NCBI GenBank assembly: GCA_026396995.1 | Contig: JAPLVS010000044.1 | Coordinates: forward strand, 1-50,342 | From: Candidatus Iainarchaeum sp. | Lineage (GTDB): Archaea > Iainarchaeota > Iainarchaeia > Iainarchaeales > DTGL01 | DNA: 50,342 nt | Reading direction: 5' to 3' | Part shown: piece after piece, positions 30,616 through 38,348 of the stretch | Layout: each line of letters opens with the position of its first letter | Numbering within the stretch: the stretch's first letter is position 1 | The notes under the pieces: generated by a model | Database searches by the model: none | Told to the model about the DNA's origin: nothing | What the model saw: the letters and a program-made list of their open reading frames with translations, nothing else | Position numbers and translations under genes: made by a program

Positions 30616-31410
30616 TTAACCACCACAAACGCACGCCCCGGCCGCTGTCGCAATGCCGTAATCCCCAGGCACTATCGCTTTTTTGCCGAACATTTTGAAT
30701 GCTGCCAGGAGCCTTTGCCTGAAAACAGGCACAGCAAGAAGCTTTCCTGTGAGCACTATTTCTTTCTGCCCGCATTTTTCGGCTGCAAGCGAAACAAGGA
30801 CTGCATTGGTTTCGGCAACCATGTTGATTATGCCGAGGGCAACATCGTTCCTGCCGGCCTTTTTGCATTTCGCGAAATTTGCGGCGGTGGCATTGCCAGG
30901 CAATTTCCCTATCCCTTTGCCGACAATGTCTTCAACCAGCAAATCCACTTTGGAAAGCCTGCCTTTTTGTGCCAGCGCGTTTATTTCCTTCAATTCTTTT
31001 GTGCCAAGCGATTGCACCGAAAGGCCGAGCAAGGTGCCTCCGCCGACTCCTGTACCGGAACAGTGCTCGAATTTCCCTTGCCTTTTGGCATTCACTATGC
31101 ATGTGCCTGTGCCGAGCGATACGACAAGCGCTGATTTTTTGCCTGAAACAAACAGGCCGCCTGCCCCTATGGCTTTGATTTCACCAATCCTTTTCACAGG
31201 AATGCCGAGCATTGATTTTTTCGCGCTGGCGCTTTTTCCCCCGGTGATGCAGAAGCGCTTTACACTGGAAAGAGGCCATTTTAAGCTCAAAATTTCTTTT
31301 TCAAGTTCGGCAAGGGAAATCGCTTCAATGGATTTTTTCTTCAGCACCCTGCCTTTTTCCATCAGGACAAAATCCGTTGTGGAAGCCCCAAGGTCAATGC
31401 CCAAAAGCAT
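30616..31410 (-). CDS. coaW: Type II pantothenate kinase
   Basis: 264 residues, ASKHA (actin-like) fold. The N-terminal phosphate loop GIDLGASTTDF, the ALVVSLGTGTCIV motif, the HCSGTGVGGGTLLGL phosphate-2 loop and ETNAVLVSLAAEKCGQKEIVLTG-type C-terminal segment (read in two parts) all match type II PanK, which phosphorylates pantothenate in CoA synthesis. Most archaea instead use pantoate kinase and phosphopantothenate synthetase, so this is an unusual find. It shares a palindromic-looking GATTTAATC promoter core (31431-31439) with the divergent EamA gene. Confidence 0.82.
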   Translation of the reverse strand: MLLGIDLGASTTDFVLMEKGRVLKKKSIEAISLAELEKEILSLKWPLSSVKRFCITGGKSASAKKSMLGIPVKRIGEIKAIGAGGLFVSGKKSALVVSLGTGTCIVNAKRQGKFEHCSGTGVGGGTLLGLSVQSLGTKELKEINALAQKGRLSKVDLLVEDIVGKGIGKLPGNATAANFAKCKKAGRNDVALGIINMVAETNAVLVSLAAEKCGQKEIVLTGKLLAVPVFRQRLLAAFKMFGKKAIVPGDYGIATAAGACVCGG

Positions 31411-31430
31411 AAAGGGATTAGGGCGGAAAG

Positions 31431-31440
31431 CGATTTAATC
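31431..31440. promoter_or_regulatory. Shared TATA-like core between coaW and the EamA gene
   Basis: GATTTAATC on the plus strand reads GATTAAATC on the minus strand. It lies about 26 nt from the coaW ATG (31410) and about 33 nt from the EamA ATG (31469), so it may serve both directions. Confidence 0.4.
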
Positions 31441-31468
31441 TGATTGCCGGAAATTGTTTTGGGAAAAA

Positions 31469-32353
31469 ATGCTTTGGTTTTTTTTGGCAGTGCTCTGCGC
31501 TGCACTTTGGGCCGTATCGAATATAGGCGACAAGGTGCTTGTGACAAAGTACACCAACAGCCCGCTGGCAGCAATGGCTATCGCCAGCCTTGCCGGGTCG
31601 CTTGCGCTGACGCCGTTTGCATTCGCTTTCGGCTTTTCAATTCCAGCCCCCGGGCTGCTGGCACTGTATTGTTTCACTGTTTTCCTCTGGATGCTCGGCG
31701 TGATATTGTATTACAGGGCAATGCAGGAAGCAGAAGCTTCGAGGGTTGCCGTGGCATACAATTCCCTGCCTATTTTCACTCTCGCGCTCGCAATATTGTT
31801 CCTGGGTGAAACGGTTTCACTACTGCAGTTCGCAGGCATAATCTGCCTGATGCTCGGCGCAATCCTTGTGTCTTTAAAAAAAGCAGGGCATATAAAAGTC
31901 GGGAAATGGGCGCTTGCAGTGCCGGTATCCGCAGTCCTTCTCGCAACAGACACTGTTGTTTCAAAATATGTCCTTGAAGGCAGCGACTGGTGGTCGCTTA
32001 CAGTTCTCAGGTCCTTCATTTTCAGCGCTTTCCTGATTATCGGGCTGCCTTTGTATTATAAGAAAGTCAAGGAAACAATAATCGCAAAGCCGCGCGTGCT
32101 TGCAGTTGCGCTTTCAAGCGAATCCTTTTACCTTGTCGGCCGCGCCGCATTCATGCTTTCCCTTTCCCTCTGCGCAGCCTCCCTGGTCGGCGCGGTCACG
32201 GCAATCCAGCCTTTCTTTGTGCTGCTTTTTGCAGTTTTCCTCACAAAAGTCTTCCCTTCCTTCCTGAAAGAAGAAATAGGCAAAGAGCACTTAAAACTGA
32301 AAATTGCAGCAGTCGTGCTAGCGGTGGCCGGCGCGGCGATGGTTTCACTCTGA
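31469..32353 (+). CDS. EamA/DMT-family transporter
   Basis: 294 residues, ten hydrophobic helices in two homologous five-helix halves, the layout of the drug/metabolite transporter superfamily. The end of each half has the typical ALAILFLGETVSLLQFAGIIC and FAVFLTKVFPSF...LKLKIAAVVLAVAGA patterns. Substrate unknown. ATG 31469 is preferred over TTG 31454 because of the promoter. It overlaps the end of the convergent malic enzyme gene by 9 nt. Confidence 0.85.
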   Translation: MLWFFLAVLCAALWAVSNIGDKVLVTKYTNSPLAAMAIASLAGSLALTPFAFAFGFSIPAPGLLALYCFTVFLWMLGVILYYRAMQEAEASRVAVAYNSLPIFTLALAILFLGETVSLLQFAGIICLMLGAILVSLKKAGHIKVGKWALAVPVSAVLLATDTVVSKYVLEGSDWWSLTVLRSFIFSAFLIIGLPLYYKKVKETIIAKPRVLAVALSSESFYLVGRAAFMLSLSLCAASLVGAVTAIQPFFVLLFAVFLTKVFPSFLKEEIGKEHLKLKIAAVVLAVAGAAMVSL

Positions 32354-33493
32354 AGCCTTTTCCACTGCCTTCACTATTTTTTGCACATAGCCTTTGTCGA
32401 GTGCGTGCGGCAAAATCTTTTCCCTTGAAGGCTTTACAGATGATGCCAGTGCTTTGGCTGCGGCAACCTTTGCGCTTTCGGTCAGGCGCTTTGCGCGCGC
32501 ATCCAGCAATCCGCGGAACAAGCCTGGAAAAACCAGGACATTGTTGATTTGATTTTTATAATCTGAGCGGCCTGTGCCCACAATGAAAGCGCCTGCTTTT
32601 ATGGCAAGCTCTGGCGCGATTTCTGGAACAGGGTTTGCCATTGCAAACACAATCGCTTTCTTGTTCATCGCCCTGATATCTTCTTCTTTCAGAATATTCG
32701 GGGCTGAAACGCCGATAAAAACATCAGCTCCCTTAAGTGCCTCGCCGATAGAGCCTGAAAAATCATTCTTGGTAAGTTGTGCGATTTCTTTCATGTGTTC
32801 CGGCATTCCGGAATTGTTCCTGTGCACCGCGCCGAAGCGGTCGAAAACAACCATTTTTTTGGGAACAAATTCAGGCGAATAATAGAGAAGTTTTGTTATT
32901 GCTGTTCCTGCAGCGCCACAACCGGAGAGCACGATTTTCGCATCTGAAAATTTTTTCCCGGCAAGCTTTAAGGCATTAATCAGCCCTGCAAGAACCACAA
33001 CTGCGGTCGCGTGCTGGTCGTCGTGCACGACAGGAATCCCCAAATCCTGCAATTCCTTTTCCACAAAAAAACAGTGCGGGGCTGCAATGTCTTCAAGGTT
33101 TATTCCGCCAAAGGACGGCGCCATCGCCCTTATTGCCTGAACAGTTTCCTGCGCGCTGGCGGTTTTCAAAACTATAGGGAACGCATTCACGCCCGCCAGT
33201 TCCCTGAACAACAGTGCCTTGCCTTCCATTACCGGCATTGCGGCTTCCGGGCCGATGTTGCCAAGGCCAAGGACAGCCGAACCGTCCGAGATGACGGCAA
33301 TAGTATTTGATTTTCCGGTTAATTGGAAGGATTTTGCCTTATCGCCGGCAATTTCCATGCACGGAGCAGCCACTCCCGGAGTGTACAAAAGAGAAATGCT
33401 TTTTTTTGTAAGCGCCGCGCCCTTCTTTGCCCTTGCCTCGATTTTTCCCCTGAGACGGGAATGCAGTGCAAGCGCTTCCTCTTTCTGGCCCAC
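32345..33493 (-). CDS. maeB: Malic enzyme (decarboxylating malate dehydrogenase)
   Basis: 382 residues, the short form without a phosphotransacetylase domain. It oxidises malate to pyruvate and CO2 with NAD(P). Conserved pieces are YTPGVAAPC, the KSNTIAVISDGSAVLGLG segment, GGINLEDIAAPHCFFVE (metal-binding acids), HDDQHATAVVVLAG and the dinucleotide loop SGCGAAGTAITKLL. The start may be a few residues off. The broken fumarase/aspartase gene lies immediately upstream in the same direction, so the pair probably once linked fumarate, malate and pyruvate. Pyruvate can go on to PEP through ppsA. Confidence 0.93.
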   Translation of the reverse strand: MGQKEEALALHSRLRGKIEARAKKGAALTKKSISLLYTPGVAAPCMEIAGDKAKSFQLTGKSNTIAVISDGSAVLGLGNIGPEAAMPVMEGKALLFRELAGVNAFPIVLKTASAQETVQAIRAMAPSFGGINLEDIAAPHCFFVEKELQDLGIPVVHDDQHATAVVVLAGLINALKLAGKKFSDAKIVLSGCGAAGTAITKLLYYSPEFVPKKMVVFDRFGAVHRNNSGMPEHMKEIAQLTKNDFSGSIGEALKGADVFIGVSAPNILKEEDIRAMNKKAIVFAMANPVPEIAPELAIKAGAFIVGTGRSDYKNQINNVLVFPGLFRGLLDARAKRLTESAKVAAAKALASSVKPSREKILPHALDKGYVQKIVKAVEKASE

Positions 33494-33497
33494 AAAT

Positions 33498-34786
33498 TCA
33501 CCTTATAGATTTCAAAAATGCAATGAACTTTTTGTCCCGCGAGATTTTCTTTTTCAGCTTCAAGTCAGACCTGCACGGCTTCGCCATTGCTGAAACCGAG
33601 AGCATGCGCGCCAAATCCGCTTTTGAGATGAAACCTTTTTCGAGAATCAACTGCTCGATTGAAATTTTCCTGTGCAATGCCTCTTTGATTAGTTCGGCTA
33701 CGGCTGCGTATCCCAAATAAGGGTTGAGCGCGGTCGCATAAGAGTAGGAGGAAAACAAAAGCTCGCTGCAGCGCTTCTTGTCAGCCTTTATCCCGGAAAT
33801 GCATTTCGAGCTGAACATTTTAAGGGAACTGGAAAGAATGCCTGTCGCCTGCTCGAGCGAGAAAAGAATCACTGGAGTGTAAACATTTATTTCGAGATGC
33901 CCTTCTTTTGCAGCGCCTGCCACGGCAGCATCAAGGCCTTCAACGTAAAAGCAGGACATTTTCACGGCCTCAGAGATGGAAGGGTTTACTTTCCCTGGCA
34001 TAATGGAGCTGCCGGGTTCAACTTCAGGCAGGATTATTTCAGCAATTCCGGCCTTCGGGCCTGAGGAAAGGAACATCAAATCGTTGCAGGTTTTATGCAA
34101 TGAAATCGCAAGGCACCTGAGCGCATTCGAATAATCCACGAAAGCATTCATTGAATGCATCAGTTCAAAGTTGTCCTTCGGGGCGCTGAACTTGAAGCCG
34201 GATTCTTTGGACAGTGCGGCAATAACCGCCTTCCTGTAATTCGGGTGGGTTGTGATTCCTGTTCCCACTGCGGTGCCGCCAAGAGGGATTTCTTTCAGAC
34301 CTTCGAGAGAGCATTCAAGCCTTTCTATTGCGGAACCGATAAGCGCTTCATACGAGGCAAATTCCTGCCCAAGCGTGAGCCGAACCGCGTCCAAGTAATG
34401 TAAACGTGTGCTCTCCGATGGCCGCGCTTTCCGCCCAGGAGTTCGGTGGCGCGGTTCGCGATTATTTCGTTCGCGTTCATGTTGTATGGTGTGCCTGCGC
34501 CTGCCTGGAAATAATCGAGGGCAAAGCAAGGCGCGAATTTTCCTGCGCCGAATTCTTTTGCAGCGCGGATAATCGCATTCCCTTTCTTTGCCTCAAGCAG
34601 GCCGAGCTTCATGTTTGCGCGCGCCGAGGCGATTTTTACCTGCGAAAGCGCTTTCACAAGCGCGGGGGAAGGCTTCGAGCCTGAAATTTTAAAATTTTCA
34701 AGCGCCCTGGAAGTGAACGCGCCGTAATATGCGCCCGAAGGGATTTTTCGCAAGCCCAAAGCATCTCGTTCAGTGCGGTATTGCAT
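33498..34786 (-). pseudogene. Class II fumarase/aspartate ammonia-lyase, broken by internal deletion and frameshift
   Basis: The N-terminal part (34786 to about 34430) reads [28 protein letters not shown], with [18 protein letters not shown] at its end. The rest continues in another frame (about 34420 to 33498) from [16 protein letters not shown] through GGTAVGTGITTHPNY and the catalytic-loop GSSIMPGKVNP to the end. Compared with E. coli FumC, the segment between ELLGG and the active-site His is missing (about 55-60 residues, including the conserved PND-N-SQSSND substrate loop), and the frame is shifted. An intact TATA box (TTTATAAAAATA, about 25 nt upstream of 34786) remains. Either a recent pseudogene or an assembly deletion. 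Confidence 0.8.
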
Positions 34787-34848
34787 GAAAGAATTAGGTG
34801 GATTATTTTTATAAACCAGATTAGCCAATGGTATTATTGTTGAGTTAG

Positions 34849-35424
34849 ATGGTTCAAAGGCTTGAAAAACTTTCAAATGAAGAGCTTGAAGCGCTGAAGG
34901 CGGGTTTTAACGGCCAAGAGGCGCTTATAGTCATGCACCCGTTTTACGGGGCAACACCCAATCGGCGATTTGAAAGATATCTTAAGCGCGGCGGATATGG
35001 GAGAAGGCTCACTATAATTTTTGAGGAATATGCAAACCTGAACGCCTTGAATGCCAGGCTTGAAAGGCTTGGGGTTCCCCCAGAAGGCAATGTCTTGGCC
35101 GTATCAACAAAAATCGGCAGTCCGATTCCGACCACCGGCTGGCAGAAAATAATCGGAAGGCTTAGGTTTATCGGCGTAAAGAATTTGGCAATTGACGGCA
35201 GGCTCCGCGGATTGGACCCGACAAGCAAATTGGCAATAGTGCGGGAATATGGTAAGGGGCGCTCGAAGTCCATAGAGCGCAGGCAAAAAAGCTCGGATTT
35301 TCGGGCCATGGCAAGGGCATCCGCTGGCCGACTGACCTGCCCGAGTTTGTGCGTTGGGCTGGCCTGGTCAAAATTGACCGCAAGCGGCAGATTCAAAGCC
35401 AGAATCAGGAGAAGGTTCCGCTGA
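34849..35424 (+). CDS. Hypothetical protein with HP motif, probably frameshifted
   Basis: Not recognised. The first about 137 residues look folded ([56 protein letters not shown]). After a G4 run at 35255-35258 the annotated frame becomes Arg/Ser-rich and unprotein-like. The -1 frame instead reads [20 protein letters not shown] and then [22 protein letters not shown], which looks real. One extra G would join them. The joined protein resembles the hypothetical at 45648: HP motif near the N-terminus and a similarly placed VxKxIDxxK segment. In the joined frame the natural stop is not clear, because it would run over the antisense gene at 35426. Confidence 0.5.
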   Translation: MVQRLEKLSNEELEALKAGFNGQEALIVMHPFYGATPNRRFERYLKRGGYGRRLTIIFEEYANLNALNARLERLGVPPEGNVLAVSTKIGSPIPTTGWQKIIGRLRFIGVKNLAIDGRLRGLDPTSKLAIVREYGKGRSKSIERRQKSSDFRAMARASAGRLTCPSLCVGLAWSKLTASGRFKARIRRRFR

Positions 35425-35425
35425 C

Positions 35426-35683
35426 TTATTCGCCCAACCCGAGGAATTCCTTTATTTCCTTGAGTTTGTGCGGGTTCACTGAAATGTGGAGTTCGCCTGT
35501 AGATGGCTTGGCAAGCAGGAAGCGCTCGTTTATCAGTTCTTTGATTGCCTGCTCTATTGCCTTGCGACCCTGCTTGCTTGAACGGATGTGCCCCGGAAGG
35601 CCTTTGCTCAAATTGAAAGCAGAAGTGTGGGCTCCGCCTATTTTGCCCAGCGTGACAAGCTTCCTTAGCATGACACGCTTCAC
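35426..35683 (-). CDS. Small winged-helix-like protein
   Basis: 85 residues: KLVTLGKIGGAHTSAFNLSKG, a helix EQAIKELINERFLLAKP and a wing-like STGELHISVNP followed by a terminal helix. The overall pattern is a small winged-helix domain. The sequence has good protein character and no overlap on its strand. Function unknown; a DNA- or RNA-binding role is a guess. Confidence 0.6.
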   Translation of the reverse strand: MKRVMLRKLVTLGKIGGAHTSAFNLSKGLPGHIRSSKQGRKAIEQAIKELINERFLLAKPSTGELHISVNPHKLKEIKEFLGLGE

Positions 35684-35746
35684 TAACTCAATCTACCCTG
35701 GCATTGGAAACAATTATGCCTGCAAGAAATTAAATTTATAAACTGT

Positions 35747-35763
35747 TATACTATAATAGTATA
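35747..35763. promoter_or_regulatory. Palindromic operator candidate before the winged-helix gene
   Basis: TATACTATAATAGTATA has perfect 7-nt arms around a 3-nt centre. It lies between a TATA-like AATTTATAAAC (about 35732-35742) and the start of the regulator gene, exactly where an autorepressor would block RNA polymerase. Confidence 0.5.
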
Positions 35764-35781
35764 TTAATATACCAAAAGGAA

Positions 35782-36195
35782 ATGATTGGAATGGAAAACA
35801 GTTTTTTGGAAATAATGGGAAATACGCCTAAAATGCGCCTGCTCGCATTCTTGATTGACGGAAGGGAATTCGATTACTCGCTTTCCGACATCTCCAAGAA
35901 TGCGGGAATCCCCTGGTCAACGCTGCACCGCATAATGCCGATCTTTGAGAAAAGCAAAATTGTTGTCAAAACAAGGGAAATCGGGAGGGCAAAGCTTTTC
36001 CGCATCAACCAGGAAAGCGAAGAAGCCAAGGCGCTCATTGAAATCTTTGACGGCATCCTGGAAAAAGAGCTTGAAAAGTACCAGATTAAAGCTGAAGCAA
36101 GGACAAGGCCAAACAGCACTGCACTTCTGAGCGAAAAAAGCCTTGCAAAAGATTGGCTTTTGCACAGGGAAGAAAAAGCCTGGAAACGCCTATAA
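35782..36195 (+). CDS. Winged-helix transcription regulator (ArsR-like)
   Basis: 137 residues. Helices NTPKMRLLAFLIDG, the turn LSDISKNAGIPWSTLHRIMPIFEK (recognition helix) and the wing IVVKTREIGRAKLFRIN form a typical archaeal winged helix. A helical C-terminus (EAKALIEIFDGILEKELEKY) may dimerise. It can start at 35782 or at the ATG at 35791. The palindrome at 35747-35763 is a likely autoregulatory site. Target genes unknown; PCNA-2 is the convergent neighbour (7 nt between stops). Confidence 0.8.
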   Translation: MIGMENSFLEIMGNTPKMRLLAFLIDGREFDYSLSDISKNAGIPWSTLHRIMPIFEKSKIVVKTREIGRAKLFRINQESEEAKALIEIFDGILEKELEKYQIKAEARTRPNSTALLSEKSLAKDWLLHREEKAWKRL

Positions 36196-36202
36196 TGCCG
36201 CT

Positions 36203-36949
36203 TTATTCGCTTTCAATCCTCGGCGCCAAAAAGTAGGCGATGCTGGCCTGCCCGATTTTGTAGGATATGAAGAGCGGGGCATCGCTTTTCAGCTTCAATT
36301 CTATTTCGTCGTCGCCTGAAGGGGTTTTCAGCATGTCTTTCAGGTAATCCAGCGGGAACATGCTTTTGCAGTCCTTTTTTGCGACAAAAGATTTCATTTC
36401 CTTTTCCTTTTTGCTTGTCTCGTTTCTCAATGTGCCTTTGCTGCTGTTGGCGTTCACGAAAAAGGTTTCCTTTTCAACGCCAAGCAAAACATGCGTGCTG
36501 ATGAGTTCAGCATCCTTCAATGCGTCCTGCACTATGCCTGCCTTCATTTTCAGTTCAACATCAAATTCTATTTTCGGATTGGGCACAGGATTCTTTGAAA
36601 CATCGATGAGCGGAACCGAAAAATGCCTTGTGGAGGCGCCCTTGAATGTGACGCTCAGGCTGGTTTTTTGGGGAACAAGCTCGATTGTAAGTTCATCGGT
36701 CGGCTTTGCCCTGCCCATAACCTGGTTCAAATAATCCAAATCAAGGCCAATGCGCTGGGCCGCTTCGAACTTGAATTCCTTGAATGCTGCTTTTTTCATT
36801 TCGAAATCGACCATTGAAATCTGGCTCGGGTCCGTGGCTTTAAGTGCGATGCCGTTTTCGCCGACATCGAATTCAGCCTCGTGAATGAGCACTGCAATTG
36901 CCTCGCAACTTTTCTTGAAATCGCCTGCTTTCTCCAAAACCAGTTTCAT
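36203..36949 (-). CDS. DNA polymerase sliding clamp PCNA, copy 2
   Basis: 248 residues. PCNA features are DVGENGIALKATDPSQISMVDF, RIGLDLDYLNQVMGRAKP, GVEKETFFVNANSSKGTL and the C-terminal LKLKSDAPLFISYKIGQASIAYF. It is clearly diverged from copy 1 (29147), with a more acidic/Lys-rich middle strand (NETSKKEKEMKSF) and different interface residues. Two PCNAs could form a heteromeric ring or have separate partners. ATGA overlap with the upstream OB-fold-like gene indicates translational coupling. Confidence 0.9.
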   Translation of the reverse strand: MKLVLEKAGDFKKSCEAIAVLIHEAEFDVGENGIALKATDPSQISMVDFEMKKAAFKEFKFEAAQRIGLDLDYLNQVMGRAKPTDELTIELVPQKTSLSVTFKGASTRHFSVPLIDVSKNPVPNPKIEFDVELKMKAGIVQDALKDAELISTHVLLGVEKETFFVNANSSKGTLRNETSKKEKEMKSFVAKKDCKSMFPLDYLKDMLKTPSGDDEIELKLKSDAPLFISYKIGQASIAYFLAPRIESE

Positions 36950-37271
36950 TTTTCCCCACCAAAGTGCTTTTTTTCCAGTTCCCTGACTTTCTTGTACTGA
37001 TTTGAATCAAAACGCCCGGAAGCATGTCACCCTCGGTGAACACCACAATGCACTCCTCGGTGCCGTCAGAGAGCACGCCCTGCATATCTTTCTTGTCCAC
37101 TGATTTGAGGGTGCCGATCACAGCGACCTTTTTTTCCTTGCCTGTGATTTCTTTCAACGAGCATTCCTTTGCCGATTCGATTTTGAAGGCACCCCTGTCG
37201 CCCCTTGAAGGCCATTTCTCGAACTCCTTGTTATAGGAATCACCTGGCTCTTCCTCGGATTCTTCGTCCAT
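36946..37271 (-). CDS. Small OB-fold-like protein coupled to PCNA-2, apparent frameshift
   Basis: An acidic N-terminus (MDEESEEEPGDSYNKEFEKW) leads to a beta-rich core (CSLKEITGKEKKVAVIG, LKSVDKKDMQGVLSDGTEECIVVF) that looks like an OB fold. Near 37017 the open frame turns into unlikely sequence overlapping PCNA-2. The neighbouring frame instead reads SGRFDSNQYKKVRELEKKHF and GGEK, then TGA overlapping the PCNA-2 ATG (ATGA). A single missing base (for example in a T run) would restore a protein of about 108 residues. A TATA box about 24 nt upstream of the ATG marks it as operon leader. A single-strand-binding helper of PCNA-2 is a guess from context. Confidence 0.6.
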
Positions 37272-37312
37272 AAAAAGAAGTAAGGCTGGAATGGTTTAAA
37301 AGCGGTTGCCTG

Positions 37313-38347
37313 TCACGAAAGTTTTTTGGCCATGAACACTGTCGAAATCGGTTCTCTGACAGGCCTGCTTGTGGGGGTTTTGAAAACCCAGGCTTGTGGC
37401 AGGCCGGAATGTTCAATCTTCGAACCTAGGTCTTGAAGTTTATAACCGTCCTTTGCAAGCAGTTTTTCCAGTTCTCCATACCTGGCTATTATGTGTTCTT
37501 TTGTTTTCGCCTTCCTTGGGTCGGTTACATTCGCAACATGATAGGAACCGGTTTCCCTGACGCCGACCACATCATACTGTCTTGCCTGGTGCTGTGAGCA
37601 GACTGCAATCATCGAGGCGCCTGCCCTTCGCCCGATTTCTTCCAGGTATTTCATTGTTTCAACAGGCCATTCACGGTATTGCTTTAAAAAATGCCTGGAC
37701 AAGTTCAAGGCCCTCGGCTGCCAGTTCCAGACAACCAAAACCGGCCTGCCGTCTGTGCCCTGGTGGAACTTGCAGGAAACATATCCGACAGCGCCCTCAA
37801 GATACTGGTGGAGATCGTGCTCATAATTCCTTTCAAGGCCTTTCACTATTTCTGGGTTCGCTTTCCTGTCGAAAACCGGTTTGACCATGGCTTGCATAAC
37901 CGGCCCAAGGCCTGAAAACCCTGCAAGGCTACGTTCACCCTGTGTCCTGAACTCAACCCTGGCCATAGATTTCGAGAAAACCGCAAAATGCCTTGTCGGC
38001 ATAACTCCGAAGGCAGCCACATTCAAATCGAAGTCGGCCGGAACCTCATTTCTGCGAACCCACCAGTCCAGCAAATATTCAAGCTGCCTGCCTGCATTTT
38101 TCCCCGGCATGCCATCCGGCATCTTCGGGCTTTCACCAAAAGCAAGTTTTGCAGCGCGCCTTGCAACATACCACATCTTTCTCGGCTCAACCGGCCTGCC
38201 GCCTGTCACAACACGGACAGCATTCCTGAACCGCTGCTTGCCATGGCCTGAAGTCGCCAATGTTCTCTGCTCCAGGGAAAGGTGCGACAAGGCATCCGAA
38301 ATCAAAACAGGCCTTGGCTTAGGCCTTTTCGGGACAGGCGCAGGCAT
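37313..38347 (-). CDS. Hypothetical protein, larger paralog of the gene at 38352
   Basis: 344 residues, not recognised. A basic Pro-rich start is followed by a helical part, then EGAVGYVSCKFHQGTDGRPVL and VVWNWQPRALN (about residues 190-220), which match the shorter neighbour's GGSIGYAVFKIHRPSKGKPL and IVSNFQMRAL. The later half (LEEIGRRAGASMIAVCSQHQ, IIARYGELEKLLAKDGYKL) has a helix-strand pattern faintly like an acetyltransferase, but no motif is decisive. Its ATG overlaps the stop of the repaired upstream frame (TAATG), so the two paralogs form one operon. Confidence 0.6.
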   Translation of the reverse strand: MPAPVPKRPKPRPVLISDALSHLSLEQRTLATSGHGKQRFRNAVRVVTGGRPVEPRKMWYVARRAAKLAFGESPKMPDGMPGKNAGRQLEYLLDWWVRRNEVPADFDLNVAAFGVMPTRHFAVFSKSMARVEFRTQGERSLAGFSGLGPVMQAMVKPVFDRKANPEIVKGLERNYEHDLHQYLEGAVGYVSCKFHQGTDGRPVLVVWNWQPRALNLSRHFLKQYREWPVETMKYLEEIGRRAGASMIAVCSQHQARQYDVVGVRETGSYHVANVTDPRKAKTKEHIIARYGELEKLLAKDGYKLQDLGSKIEHSGLPQAWVFKTPTSRPVREPISTVFMAKKLS

Positions 38348-38348
38348 T

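Noticed and set aside
35349-35741. 130-codon plus-strand open frame over the small winged-helix gene
   Set aside because: Only its first part (about 25 residues) looks like protein and belongs to the frameshifted 34849 gene; the rest is the complement of the 35426-35683 gene.
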